This document shows positions 16,433 to 24,359 of a stretch of DNA of 64,000 bases, one piece after another; positions within the stretch are counted from its first letter, which is position 1; each line of letters begins with the position of its first letter. This DNA comes from Rufibacter roseus (GTDB taxonomy: Bacteria; Bacteroidota; Bacteroidia; Cytophagales; Hymenobacteraceae). The notes under the pieces were generated by a model. The model was not told the origin of the DNA, did no database searches, and saw nothing but the letters and a program-made list of their open reading frames with translations. Both the position numbers and the translations under genes were made by a program. Location of the stretch: assembly GCF_001647285.1 (NCBI RefSeq), contig NZ_LRML01000016.1, positions 1 through 64,000 on the forward strand, in the 5' to 3' direction.

Positions 16433-16621
16433 TTAGGCGTACAATACAAGAGCTTCGAAATTTCTAAGTCCATAGAATTTCACTGCGTCTTCACTCATAC
16501 CTTTGGGAATTTCTGCCACACCACACTTTCTAAGGACACTAACAGGTGGATAGCTTATCCTGTCTCCTGCTTTTAACTCATAGGCAACAACAGCAGCAAA
16601 CAGCTTAGACTTCCCTGTGAA
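16433..16621 (-). pseudogene. Remnant paralogue of the 9766-10116 gene
   Basis: An open frame without an upstream start codon reads YELKAGDRISYPPVSVLRKC, then GVAEIPKGMSEDAVKFYGLR and NFEALVLYA, matching DRIGHPPESVLRRYGVAEIA and YEALARYAYM of the intact gene at 9.8 kb. The C-terminal third is replaced by a stop. The rest of 16288-16751 shows nothing else. Confidence 0.6.
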
Positions 16622-16751
16622 TTAGGTGTTCATATAACGAAGAAACACGGTATTTCGGGTTCAAATACGTATTTTCTTACATCCAGACAGTCCATTGGAA
16701 ACTAAGAATCAATTCTTTATGTATTATTGAAATCTATCAAATAGGAATACC

Positions 16752-17033
16752 ATGGTCCACCTCAGCGAGAAAGTACTGTCGTTTGTGAAAGGCGGCTATT
16801 TGCTGACTGACATACCTAAAATTGGGTCTACCTCAATCTCCATTCATCAAATTTGCAATGAGTTCACCGTTTTAACAACCTATGAGGAGCCACATATAGA
16901 CAGGTACGTTTACTACTTCAGGAACGTCCAAAACCCTTACACCATCCTGAAGGTTGACTACAACCATGGTGTGTTAAAATCAATACTTGCCCCAGCTCAT
17001 TTCTTTGAAGATGATTTCTTAGCCTATAATTGA
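16752..17033 (+). CDS. Hypothetical protein
   Basis: A soluble 93-residue protein of unknown family (LSEKVLSFVKGGYLLTDIPK at the start, FRNVQNPYTILKVDYNHG later). Plain base composition and a clean ATG suggest a real gene. It is convergent with the PAS kinase at 17129. No motif is visible. Confidence 0.5.
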   Translation: MVHLSEKVLSFVKGGYLLTDIPKIGSTSISIHQICNEFTVLTTYEEPHIDRYVYYFRNVQNPYTILKVDYNHGVLKSILAPAHFFEDDFLAYN

Positions 17034-17128
17034 CAGGCAAGTTCTCGCTCAAACTTTCGTATCACAGCGTTTGACAACCAGCATTAGCAGGTGTTTCAGA
17101 ATTAGGACAGGGAGCCAAATAAGGTTTG

Positions 17129-18208
17129 TTACTTTCTGAAGTACACCTTGAAGGTGGTTCCCTCACCCTCGGTGCTTTCCACTTGAATTTCCCCCCCCAT
17201 GCCTTCCACCATGTTCTTGACTATGAATAACCCTATACCTGACCCCTCGATATCGTCTCTTAATCTGGTAAAACGGTCGAAAATCACCGACCTCTTATCA
17301 TCTTCCATACCCATTCCGTTATCTTTCACTGTGAGCAAAATAGACTCTCCAACCTCCTCCGTTTTGATTTGGATTTCTGGTGACCTATCTGACGATTTAT
17401 ATTTGATAGCATTGCTGATAAGGTTGTAAATGATGCTTCTGATGTTCCTGCGGGAGAAACTAATCTCTGTTACATTTAGCTCACTGGTAATATTCGCTTT
17501 AGTTTCAGTTATCTTGTCTTTGAGTGATAGCTTTGCATCCTCTATCACATTGCCGAAGTTTACCCGCTCTGGTTCCTGGTCGAAACCTCTGTCATTCCCA
17601 CCTATGTCCACAAGGTCGTCCACCGTCTCCTTTAGTTTTGATACTGCTAAGGTTAACATCTCTTCAACTTCTTTTATCACGGCCCCGTCACCGTTTGCTT
17701 CCCCGAGAATACTCACCAAACCCTCCATATTGGAAATGGGGCCTTTAATATCATGGTACAGTGCATGAATGACAACTTCATGGTTCCTGTTTAGCTTCTC
17801 ATAGCTCTTTAGTGTCTGTATGCGGTCATTGATGTCAATGAAGGTGATGATAACACCATTGGTTCTGTTCTCTCTCCTGATTATATAGGGAAGGATGTTC
17901 ATCTGGTACCATACTCGGTCGGTTGTCTGTATTTCCTTTTCCAGACTCACATTGCTTTCGATTACCTCATGTATGTTTTCAATGATAGTAGGGAACCTTA
18001 TGTTATTGGAAACATCATCAATGTGCTTACCTAAGTCGCCTTCGGATAATTTGAAATGAGTCATGGCGGCAGGGGTGAACTTGCGGAGCTTCATGTCAGC
18101 ATCCACGAAAAGCTGAGGAATGATGGTGTTGTTGAAGTAGTTCTCCAATTCCTCATTCAACTCAATCAGCTTCCCAATTTTATCTGCATTTCCAGGTGCC
18201 TTTCCCAT
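17129..18208 (-). CDS. Soluble PAS histidine kinase, paralogue 2
   Basis: The 359-residue paralogue of the kinase at 14078 has the same layout: PAS about residues 25-130 (nearly identical, LENYFNNTIIPQLFVDADMK), HisKA with His152 in the divergent H-box YHDIKGPISNM, then HATPase_c (LISNAIKYK, DNGMGM, GSGIGLFIVKNMV). The near-identity of the sensor halves with divergence around the His suggests the two kinases sense the same input and signal to different partners. It has no adjacent receiver gene. Confidence 0.9.
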   Translation of the reverse strand: MGKAPGNADKIGKLIELNEELENYFNNTIIPQLFVDADMKLRKFTPAAMTHFKLSEGDLGKHIDDVSNNIRFPTIIENIHEVIESNVSLEKEIQTTDRVWYQMNILPYIIRRENRTNGVIITFIDINDRIQTLKSYEKLNRNHEVVIHALYHDIKGPISNMEGLVSILGEANGDGAVIKEVEEMLTLAVSKLKETVDDLVDIGGNDRGFDQEPERVNFGNVIEDAKLSLKDKITETKANITSELNVTEISFSRRNIRSIIYNLISNAIKYKSSDRSPEIQIKTEEVGESILLTVKDNGMGMEDDKRSVIFDRFTRLRDDIEGSGIGLFIVKNMVEGMGGEIQVESTEGEGTTFKVYFRK

Positions 18209-18402
18209 GAGTATAAGTGTTTAAGAATATTGATTATTCCAAAGTAGTTACATAAATCTATGTGAATTTGTTTTACATTGATTACCCTCATAGGCCAGTT
18301 TAAAATTATTCGTAACCAGAGTAAAGACGAAAGGCAAGAAAAAGTATCATAGTTTAGGTAAGTTTTCTGGTAACTTGCATTCACATATTACAGAATGGAA
18401 CC

Positions 18403-18444
18403 ATGTGCGGAAGATACTCAGTATTATTCTGGAAGAAACGGTAG
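18403..18444 (+). pseudogene. Possible 5' fragment of an SRAP (YedK-like) gene
   Basis: The short frame MCGRYSVLFWKKR begins with the M-C-G-R-Y motif that is diagnostic of SOS-response-associated peptidases, whose Cys2 attacks abasic-site DNA. The frame stops after 13 codons and no further SRAP sequence follows. It is either a relic or coincidence. The surrounding 18209-18623 has no gene. Confidence 0.25.
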
Positions 18445-18623
18445 ACAGGTCAAAGCACAGCACGATATTAAAAGTACATCAGCTTCTTATAGAAAATTTC
18501 GGCAGGAATAAGATAAAGGGGCGATCCAGGGTATTTATAGTGCCTGGCAGTTGAAACGGGATTTCAAGTCGCCCAACATACCACCAGTATAAGTAATTTG
18601 CGGATTGTATTTGTTTAATGAAA

Positions 18624-20099
18624 TCAATTTTCAACTGCGGATTCTATTAGTTCAAAAACCTCCAAGTAGGATTTCTTCACAGAAAATATTTCAGCCATCT
18701 CTTTGTTAATTTTTGATGTATTATTTTCATTCAATCCCGATAGATATTTCTCCGTAACCTGCAATCCACCTACGTGACCTAAGGATTTACAATGTCATAT
18801 ACATCTACTCCATTCATAAGCATCAAGCTTGCGTATGAATGCCGACTAAGATGCGATTTCAATGTAATTTTCAACCCTGCCTTCTTTTGAAGCAACTTCA
18901 GATGCCTATCATAAACTAGTGACTTATTCTTCATCTTCTTATACTGGGCTTCTGTAACCTTAGAAAAGTCATTATTTTTAATATTCCTGAAATCAAAATC
19001 TCGCAAAAAGTCAAAAATAAATATTTCTCCATTCTTTGGTAGCATTGAAAACTGCATGATTTGCTCCTTATAGTTCTCAAATAAATGACTTTGGACACTC
19101 TCTACTTCTTTAGCTAAATCAAGTGAAATCGTCTCATTAACTATGGAATCAAAACCACCTCTGACACCTCTACTTTTTAAAACTTCTATTTTATAGTTAT
19201 TTAGTCTCACCAATTCTTTTTCAATACCTTTTATAGTTCGCAAAGACTTAATACTTATCCTTTCAGCAAGTTTTTTAAATTCACAAATTAAAATATTTCA
19301 TACAATATCATTTATATAAACACTAATGAAAGTGCCTGTCTTAAACCTTTTATATTCACTGTGATTACTCTTTATCATATTTCAGCGAAGCAACTGCAAG
19401 TCAGAAACCCGTATGCACTGTAAGAAAAGTTGTGCAAGAAATTTATTTCTAGTATCCCATATTTGCTCTCCCTCAAGAAGATAAAGTTTAAATATCTTAG
19501 ATATTTCATCCTCACCCAATGCTACCTTGTTTACTTTAGTATTTTTAAATTCAAAGGAAGTAAACGGGTGGCGGAGAAAATCATAGAAGTTTTCACCTAT
19601 CGCTTTGTCAAGCACTTGCCTTGTCAGCTTCAGGTAATGATTAGCTGAATTGGTTGACATTTTTAACAAGAAAAATCTATTAAGGTCATAAATGTATTTA
19701 GTATCCATATCACTAAACAAAATATTCACCTGTTTCCTATCCCTTTATAAAGGCTATTAACTTGTTTAAAACAGTTTGATACTTAATGCGGCTTCCATGA
19801 TAGATTACTCTTGGTAAATACTCATTTTCGAAATAAGACAAAAATGACTCCTTACTTTTAAGTGTTGCCTTAAAACCTTCCTTGTCTGATAGGTTCTCAA
19901 AATCTTTAATCCGAGCGGATACTTCCTTATTTATTTCTACGTAATCTACCGCATCGGTTTTTCTGACTGTGCCAGACTTCTTATTCCACAGCTTAACAGG
20001 CAATTTGATTTTAAGTGAGTAATAAGTAGACTTTGACTCCACTGTTTTCCTAATAGCGTTTGTACCAACGCTATCCGTAGAATATTTTACCCGAAGCAC
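18624..20099 (-). pseudogene. Tyrosine recombinase (phage-type integrase) pseudogene
   Basis: Four pieces in order make a Bacteroidota-type integrase: an arm-binding and SAM-like N terminus (20099-19737, with YYSLKIKLPVKLWNKKSGTV); a core-binding part shifted in frame (19729-19382, ending CIRVSDLQLLR); a catalytic part interrupted by two in-frame TGA codons (about 19381-19244); then LSRHSYASLMLMNGVDVYDI with the H-x-x-R box; and, after another shift, LGHVGGLQVTEKYLSGLN with the nucleophilic Tyr. At least two frameshifts and two stops make it inactive. It is not of the IntI type as far as can be seen. Confidence 0.85.
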
Positions 20100-20273
20100 T
20101 GCCTTGTAAGAAGTAGCATTATCATTACCTTTACTCTGAGTTTGTTGTAAGTTAATCAGTAAATAGTGACTTTGTATTTGGTGTAAAATAAAGTGTAAAA
20201 TATTCTTTCAATTTTCAAGGCAAACCAAGAAGCACCAAATAAAGACAAAGCACTGATTATCAACAATAAACAA

Positions 20274-20305
20274 GACCCCTAGTTCAACGGTTAGAATAGC
20301 CCTTT
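20274..20305 (+). other. tRNA 5'-half-like sequence
   Basis: GACCCCTAGTTCAACGGTTA (20274-20293), then GAATAGCCCTTTC, resembles the acceptor strand, D-arm and start of the anticodon arm of a bacterial tRNA-Glu. No anticodon arm partner, T-arm or 3' end follows. It sits upstream of the integrase pseudogene, where an attachment-site remnant would be expected. Confidence 0.35.
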
Positions 20306-20316
20306 CTATAACTTTT

Positions 20317-20368
20317 AAGAAGGTGTTTTAGGTGTGTTTTTGTGAAAACACACCTAAAACACCTTCTT
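20317..20368. repeat. Dispersed palindrome, perfect 24-bp stem
   Basis: Arms 20317-20340 and 20345-20368 are perfect complements around the loop TGTG; the core is GTGTTTTAGGTGTGTTTT. The right arm overlaps the stop codon of the minus-strand PAS-like gene, so it may terminate that operon. Confidence 0.85.
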
Positions 20369-20858
20369 AGCTTTTGATAGCTTCATTTCTTTGGTGTGCC
20401 CGGTGCAGTTCAATGTTTTGCCTGATAAGCTCGCGGCGGGCGTTCACCAATTGGTTATTTACCCGGCTCAGCTCTTCCAGTAATTCTATATGCTGCACAT
20501 CGGGTTCCCATATTTTGGAAGGTTCTATCTGACCATTTACTATCTGAAAAGTGTCTGACTGAGCTACAGAGGCGGTAGACAAGAAAAGCCAAATTTCATC
20601 TGTAGTAAAAGTAGCTCCTAAGGTAAAAGCTTGGTCTTGCGGATAGTTTTTCAAGAAAATATCACCCATCAGCGCAGACTCCTGCGGGAACAGCTTCCAC
20701 CACTGTCGTACTGTTTCAAGGCAGTCTGGCTCCAGTAAATCCGTGAACTGTTGGTCCAGCGCCAGGTTCGCTACATCAGGAAAATCTGTTTTCACCACCT
20801 CTACCACTTTTCCCGCCAAATTGCAGCGCCAAATAATTCCTTTTGTCTTTTTCTCCAT
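20367..20858 (-). CDS. PAS-like protein with C-terminal coiled coil
   Basis: The 163-residue protein starts MEKKTKGIIWRCNLAGKVVE. ATG 20858 is preferred because the longer frame would overlap the upstream B12 gene. Residues about 5-120 look like a PAS fold (IIWRCNLAGKVVEVV, FTDLLEPDCLETVRQWW, TDEIWLFLSTA), and residues 120-163 form a coiled coil (ELLEELSRVNNQLVNARREL). It has no kinase or other output domain. It starts 10 bases after the cobalamin-binding gene and is the last gene of a three-gene operon, so it probably relays that sensor's state to a partner encoded elsewhere. Confidence 0.7.
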   Translation of the reverse strand: MEKKTKGIIWRCNLAGKVVEVVKTDFPDVANLALDQQFTDLLEPDCLETVRQWWKLFPQESALMGDIFLKNYPQDQAFTLGATFTTDEIWLFLSTASVAQSDTFQIVNGQIEPSKIWEPDVQHIELLEELSRVNNQLVNARRELIRQNIELHRAHQRNEAIKS

Positions 20859-20868
20859 TATTACTTCT

Positions 20869-21930
20869 TTACTTCTCCTGCGCCAAAAGATTCTGCGCCA
20901 CTTGTAAGGCTTCCTGTGCATTGGTGCCGTAGCCATTGGCGCCTACTTCTTTCCAAAGGTTCTTCTCTGTATTAAACGGATAACCGCCCACTAGTATTTT
21001 TACCTGCTCCAGTCCCTTAGTTTCTTTTATGGCCTTTATGGTATCTTTCACGGCGGGCACATGAAAAGTCATGGTAGCAGAAAGCAGTACCAAATCTGGT
21101 TTTTGATCACGTATGGCACTTATGATAGCCGTTACCGGTACATTAGCCCCTAAATAATAGGTATCCCAGCCCTCCATTTCAAAAAAGTCACAAACCATAC
21201 GCACCCCCAACTCATGCATATCGCCGGAAACACAGGTAGCAATCAGTTTTTGTCCGTTCCGCTCCGTCCCGAAAATGAGTGGGTAGAGCTGTGACATAAT
21301 ACTTTGAGTGATGGCCGTGCAGAAGTGCTCCTGAGCCACGCTTATTTTGTTTGTTTGCCACAGGCGACCAATCTTATGCTGTACCGGTTGAAAAACCTTC
21401 AGGTATATTTCCTTCACGGTCACGCCCTGGTTTACTTGCTCCAAAATAAGTTCTGTGGCGGCGGCCCGTTGCCCGGATAATAATAACTCCAGATACTGTT
21501 GGGCAACAGGTTCTAAGGGAGCCTCTGTCGTGACATACCTTATGTTATTGTTTTGTTCAAGCAGTTGCAACGCACCATTCAGGTGGTTGGCTACCCGCAC
21601 GTATTGGTCAATGGGCAGGTTTTGGGCAACGGCCTCTTTCAAGGCAATGAGGTTAGCATGAAAATCCTGCACCGGCAACTGGCGGGTGGCCAACACCTGC
21701 TGTGCCCACAACACGTAATCGCTGAACAAGGCATCACTGTCACAGGCTACCGCTTCTATGAGGTAAGAAAGGTGGTAGCTGGTGTCTTGCAGGCACTTTT
21801 CTTTTCCTGCATCACGATAACGTTTTGCCAAATCCGGATTCTGATGAAACACCATTTTTGTGGCGCTTTCAGCCAATTTAGGAGACATGCGTTTTAACAT
21901 GGCGGCCGTTTGTTTACTGGTGTCAGCCAT
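20869..21930 (-). CDS. Cobalamin (B12)-binding regulatory protein
   Basis: The protein of about 353 residues has two parts. The helical region at about residues 150-220 is the B12-binding helical cap (LLLSGQRAAATELILEQVNQ, ending KISVAQEHFCTAITQ). The Rossmann-like domain carries the base-off motif GDMHELG near residue 240, whose His ligates cobalt, then SATM and ILVGGYPF for the nucleotide tail. The first 130 residues are helical and unrecognised, and replace the MerR DNA-binding domain of CarH-type photoreceptors. ATG 21930 is used; a GTG at 21939 would touch the upstream stop. It is likely a B12 or light sensor working by protein contact. Confidence 0.88.
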   Translation of the reverse strand: MADTSKQTAAMLKRMSPKLAESATKMVFHQNPDLAKRYRDAGKEKCLQDTSYHLSYLIEAVACDSDALFSDYVLWAQQVLATRQLPVQDFHANLIALKEAVAQNLPIDQYVRVANHLNGALQLLEQNNNIRYVTTEAPLEPVAQQYLELLLSGQRAAATELILEQVNQGVTVKEIYLKVFQPVQHKIGRLWQTNKISVAQEHFCTAITQSIMSQLYPLIFGTERNGQKLIATCVSGDMHELGVRMVCDFFEMEGWDTYYLGANVPVTAIISAIRDQKPDLVLLSATMTFHVPAVKDTIKAIKETKGLEQVKILVGGYPFNTEKNLWKEVGANGYGTNAQEALQVAQNLLAQEK

Positions 21931-21939
21931 GCTTTTCAC

Positions 21940-22239
21940 TTAGTCTGCTATATGTTCAAAAAAACGCACTTTGGCAGAACGAGGCACCAGCTTCAATCCT
22001 TTAGGTATACCACTATGAGATTCATGGTACAAATGGCTGTGGTGCCACACTTTATAACTCTCCTCATCGGTCCACTGGGTAATAAGCCAGATTTCCTGCG
22101 GATTGTCAGTAGGCGAAATCACCTGCATCTTAATAAAGCCAGGAGCTTCGTTTACTAATTTAGGTCGGTTAAGAAAAGCTTCCTTAACGGCCTCCGCCAT
22201 ATCGTTGGCTATGGTAAATGTACTTAGGGCAATGAACAT
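21940..22239 (-). CDS. Antibiotic biosynthesis monooxygenase (ABM) domain protein
   Basis: The 99-residue ferredoxin-like ABM protein (MFIALSTFTIANDMAEAVKE, then FIKMQVISPTDNPQEIWLIT and WTDEESYKVWHHSHLYHESH) resembles heme-degrading IsdG-like and quinol-oxidising members of the fold. The double-His stretch (HHSHLYHESH) is notable and might bind a metal or tetrapyrrole. It is first in the operon, its stop codon touching the B12-binding gene. A link to tetrapyrrole or cobalamin chemistry is inference from the neighbour. Confidence 0.8.
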   Translation of the reverse strand: MFIALSTFTIANDMAEAVKEAFLNRPKLVNEAPGFIKMQVISPTDNPQEIWLITQWTDEESYKVWHHSHLYHESHSGIPKGLKLVPRSAKVRFFEHIAD

Positions 22240-22813
22240 ATAAGTGCATATAATGAAAAAACCGCCACCAGATGGACTTTAAAACATTTGATAAACATCA
22301 ATATTTTGTTCTTCCGTCCAGCAAAGAGGGGTTTACCTAAAGCCAAGTTATCTTTCTTAAAGAGAAGCGCCAAGAAATTTCTGTCATTTATCAAGTAAAT
22401 CTTTTCTCCTATATTTAATAAACTACAATACCTCAACAACTTACCTGTCCATTCATTTATTTAATCTGATTTTGAATTTTTAATTAAGAATTGATTGAAC
22501 TGTTTTTCGCCTGTTTTACAAAAAGTAAGCTAAAAACGCCTTGGTCATAGGGTTGTAGCTGGTCTTTCTTTTATTTGGATCGAAGAATTACCCTGCCCGG
22601 AAAGCTTTAAAAAGTTGAGCAAGAATTACCCTTCTACAGGATTACCTCTGGCTGATGTCCCTCTTCAAATGAACTCAACCGTTCAGGCTGATTTCTATAA
22701 AAATATAATGACATACCTGCTTTATTAGAAGCCGCCTTTTCTTTATCTTGTATCAATTTATACCCAAAGCAAATTTCTTAGTATCAAAGGCTAACTCTCT
22801 TACCAATATTACC
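22240..22813. other. Divergent intergenic region
   Basis: The region lies between the minus-strand ABM operon and the plus-strand gene at 22814. It holds a degenerate copy of the dispersed palindrome at 22500-22537 (CTGTTTTTCGCCTGTTTT). Otherwise I see no gene or RNA. Confidence 0.45.
22500..22537. repeat. Dispersed palindrome, degenerate copy
   Basis: CTGTTTTTCGCCTGTTTT is followed by ACAAAAAGTAAGCTAAAAACG, a diverged member of the family in a divergent intergenic region. Confidence 0.5.
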
Positions 22814-23203
22814 ATGTACCAGCTATCGATGCTCCTTTTTTTACTACTTTCTTTTGTGGGTGTGGCACCAGAGAGAACCTATAAAGATTTAGTGGGCAAA
22901 TGGGAAGGGGAAGACGGGAATGGCTTTCATACGGTTTTGCAGTTTATTGATAACCAGAAAGTAATTTTCACCGTGGAAGGTGAAGAAATGCCCGCCGCCA
23001 CTTACAAAGCCGATTTCAGGAAAAACCCCATTTGGCTGGATATCATCAACGTGGTGGAAGATGAAGAAGAAATTCTGGAGGGTATTATTCAGTTTCAGGA
23101 CAGAAACACCATCAAATACCAGGTTTTTCCGGACGGTGACGGTCCGAGAAAATTTGACACCTCAGACCCGGAGACAATTGTAGTGCTTAAAAGAAAAGGA
23201 TAA
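22814..23203 (+). CDS. Exported lipocalin-like hypothetical protein
   Basis: The protein of about 129 residues has a signal peptide (MYQLSMLLFLLLSFVGVA) and the sequence YKDLVGKWEGEDGNGFHTVL, the start of a lipocalin-like (DUF4488 or similar) beta-barrel in which G-K-W/G-x-W opens the first strand. Later strands include KYQVFPDGDGPRKFDTSDPE. ATG 22814 is preferred to 22748, which would precede the signal peptide. The ligand is unknown. It lies upstream of the retropepsin-like gene in the same direction with 121 bases between. Confidence 0.65.
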   Translation: MYQLSMLLFLLLSFVGVAPERTYKDLVGKWEGEDGNGFHTVLQFIDNQKVIFTVEGEEMPAATYKADFRKNPIWLDIINVVEDEEEILEGIIQFQDRNTIKYQVFPDGDGPRKFDTSDPETIVVLKRKG

Positions 23204-23211
23204 CCCTTTTG

Positions 23212-23219
23212 CTATATTT
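23212..23219 (+). promoter_or_regulatory. Bacteroidota -7 promoter element (TATATTTG)
   Basis: The octamer matches TAnnTTTG exactly and lies 106 bases before the retropepsin-like gene. No clear -33 TTTG is seen at the usual spacing, so this is tentative. Confidence 0.35.
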
Positions 23220-23324
23220 GTACAGCTGTACTTAAAACAATTGGCAGCTATTGTGCTTTATTTGTTTATTTGATTACCTCCTTCCACCCTTATTATCTGA
23301 TTATCATTATTTGAACCAGCCTTT

Positions 23325-24359
23325 ATGTCGCTTTTCAGCAGATGGGTTACATATTTTTTAGTACTGGTTTCAAGCGTGATGCCATTGTGCAGTTTCGGGT
23401 ATTCTAACGGTGGTACCCCTATTAAAAGTGAGAAGCCACAGCCTGCCACTTCTTCCCTGCCTGACCCTTTTGACACTGCTTTCTTTCCTGAGATGTTGGC
23501 CGGTGACGATTCTTTGTCTTGTGTAGTGCCTTTTATTAGGGCAGGTAATTTAATTCTAATTAAAGCCACCGCTGACACAACCGAAGGTAATTTCATACTA
23601 GACACGGGTGCTCAGAACCTGGTATTGAATATTACTTATTTTCGTGACTACCCCACCATCCGGAACTCCACTGCTGAACGCACCAGCGTGAATGGCTCCT
23701 CAGCCTCAGTGGTGAAAACCATGGTAAAAAAACTAACCGTAGGAGATTTAATTTACCAGCGAAGCAGGGCTGACCTGATCAACCTGGGGCACATTGAAAA
23801 TAGCAAAGGATTAAAGATTCTGGGCTTACTGGGCATGGACCTGTTCCGGCAATGCGAGATGATCATTGACTATGAGAAAAGCTTAATTTACTTCCACAGA
23901 GTGGGCAGAAAAGAATTTAAGACCTACCGTAACCGCTTATTAGAAGACACCTCGGCGCTGGCCAGCACCATTCCCTTTGAATTGATGGACAACCGCATAG
24001 TGGTGCGGAGCGAATTAGTGGGCAAAAAAGTGGATTTCATTATTGACAGCGGCGCCGAGACAAACCTGCTGGACAGCCGCCTACCTAATAAAATATTTGA
24101 GAATGTAACCATCACCGGAAGAGTGATGTTAGCCGGTACAGATAGCCGTAAAACAGAAGCTCTTCGGGGGAATTTACGGAACATTGTGTTCGGTACTTTG
24201 TCAATTGACCATTTACCGGTATTGGTAACCAACCTGGAGAAAACCTGTTTTTCTTATAACGGCTGTATAAACGGAGTGCTAGGCTTTGATTTTCTGACGG
24301 TGAACAGCAAAAAGATCGGGTTTAATTTTGTGAGACGAGAAATGTATATATTCAAATGA
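23325..24359 (+). CDS. Exported retropepsin-like aspartic protease
   Basis: The 344-residue protein has an N-terminal signal segment and two aspartic-protease half-domains. Each contains the active-site signature: ILDTGA with D93 and IIDSGA with D241, followed by hydrophobic-hydrophobic-Gly flaps (LLGMDLF and VLGFDFL). Two halves in one chain are like pepsin, while single-domain bacterial homologues dimerise. It is presumably periplasmic or surface-exposed. Its TGA stop overlaps the ATG of the next gene by four bases, so it is translationally coupled to the four-CBM48 protein, which may be its partner or substrate (inference). Confidence 0.8.
   Translation: MSLFSRWVTYFLVLVSSVMPLCSFGYSNGGTPIKSEKPQPATSSLPDPFDTAFFPEMLAGDDSLSCVVPFIRAGNLILIKATADTTEGNFILDTGAQNLVLNITYFRDYPTIRNSTAERTSVNGSSASVVKTMVKKLTVGDLIYQRSRADLINLGHIENSKGLKILGLLGMDLFRQCEMIIDYEKSLIYFHRVGRKEFKTYRNRLLEDTSALASTIPFELMDNRIVVRSELVGKKVDFIIDSGAETNLLDSRLPNKIFENVTITGRVMLAGTDSRKTEALRGNLRNIVFGTLSIDHLPVLVTNLEKTCFSYNGCINGVLGFDFLTVNSKKIGFNFVRREMYIFK

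Noticed and set aside
18624-20099. The integrase pseudogene as the integron integrase of the cassette array
   Set aside because: Its arm-binding N terminus and general sequence are of the Bacteroidota phage/transposon type, and it is 12 kb from the array; nothing points to IntI.
22240-22813. Cobalamin riboswitch near the B12 gene
   Set aside because: No conserved B12-box-like sequence is visible in the leader of the ABM operon, and the gene is a sensor protein rather than a transporter.
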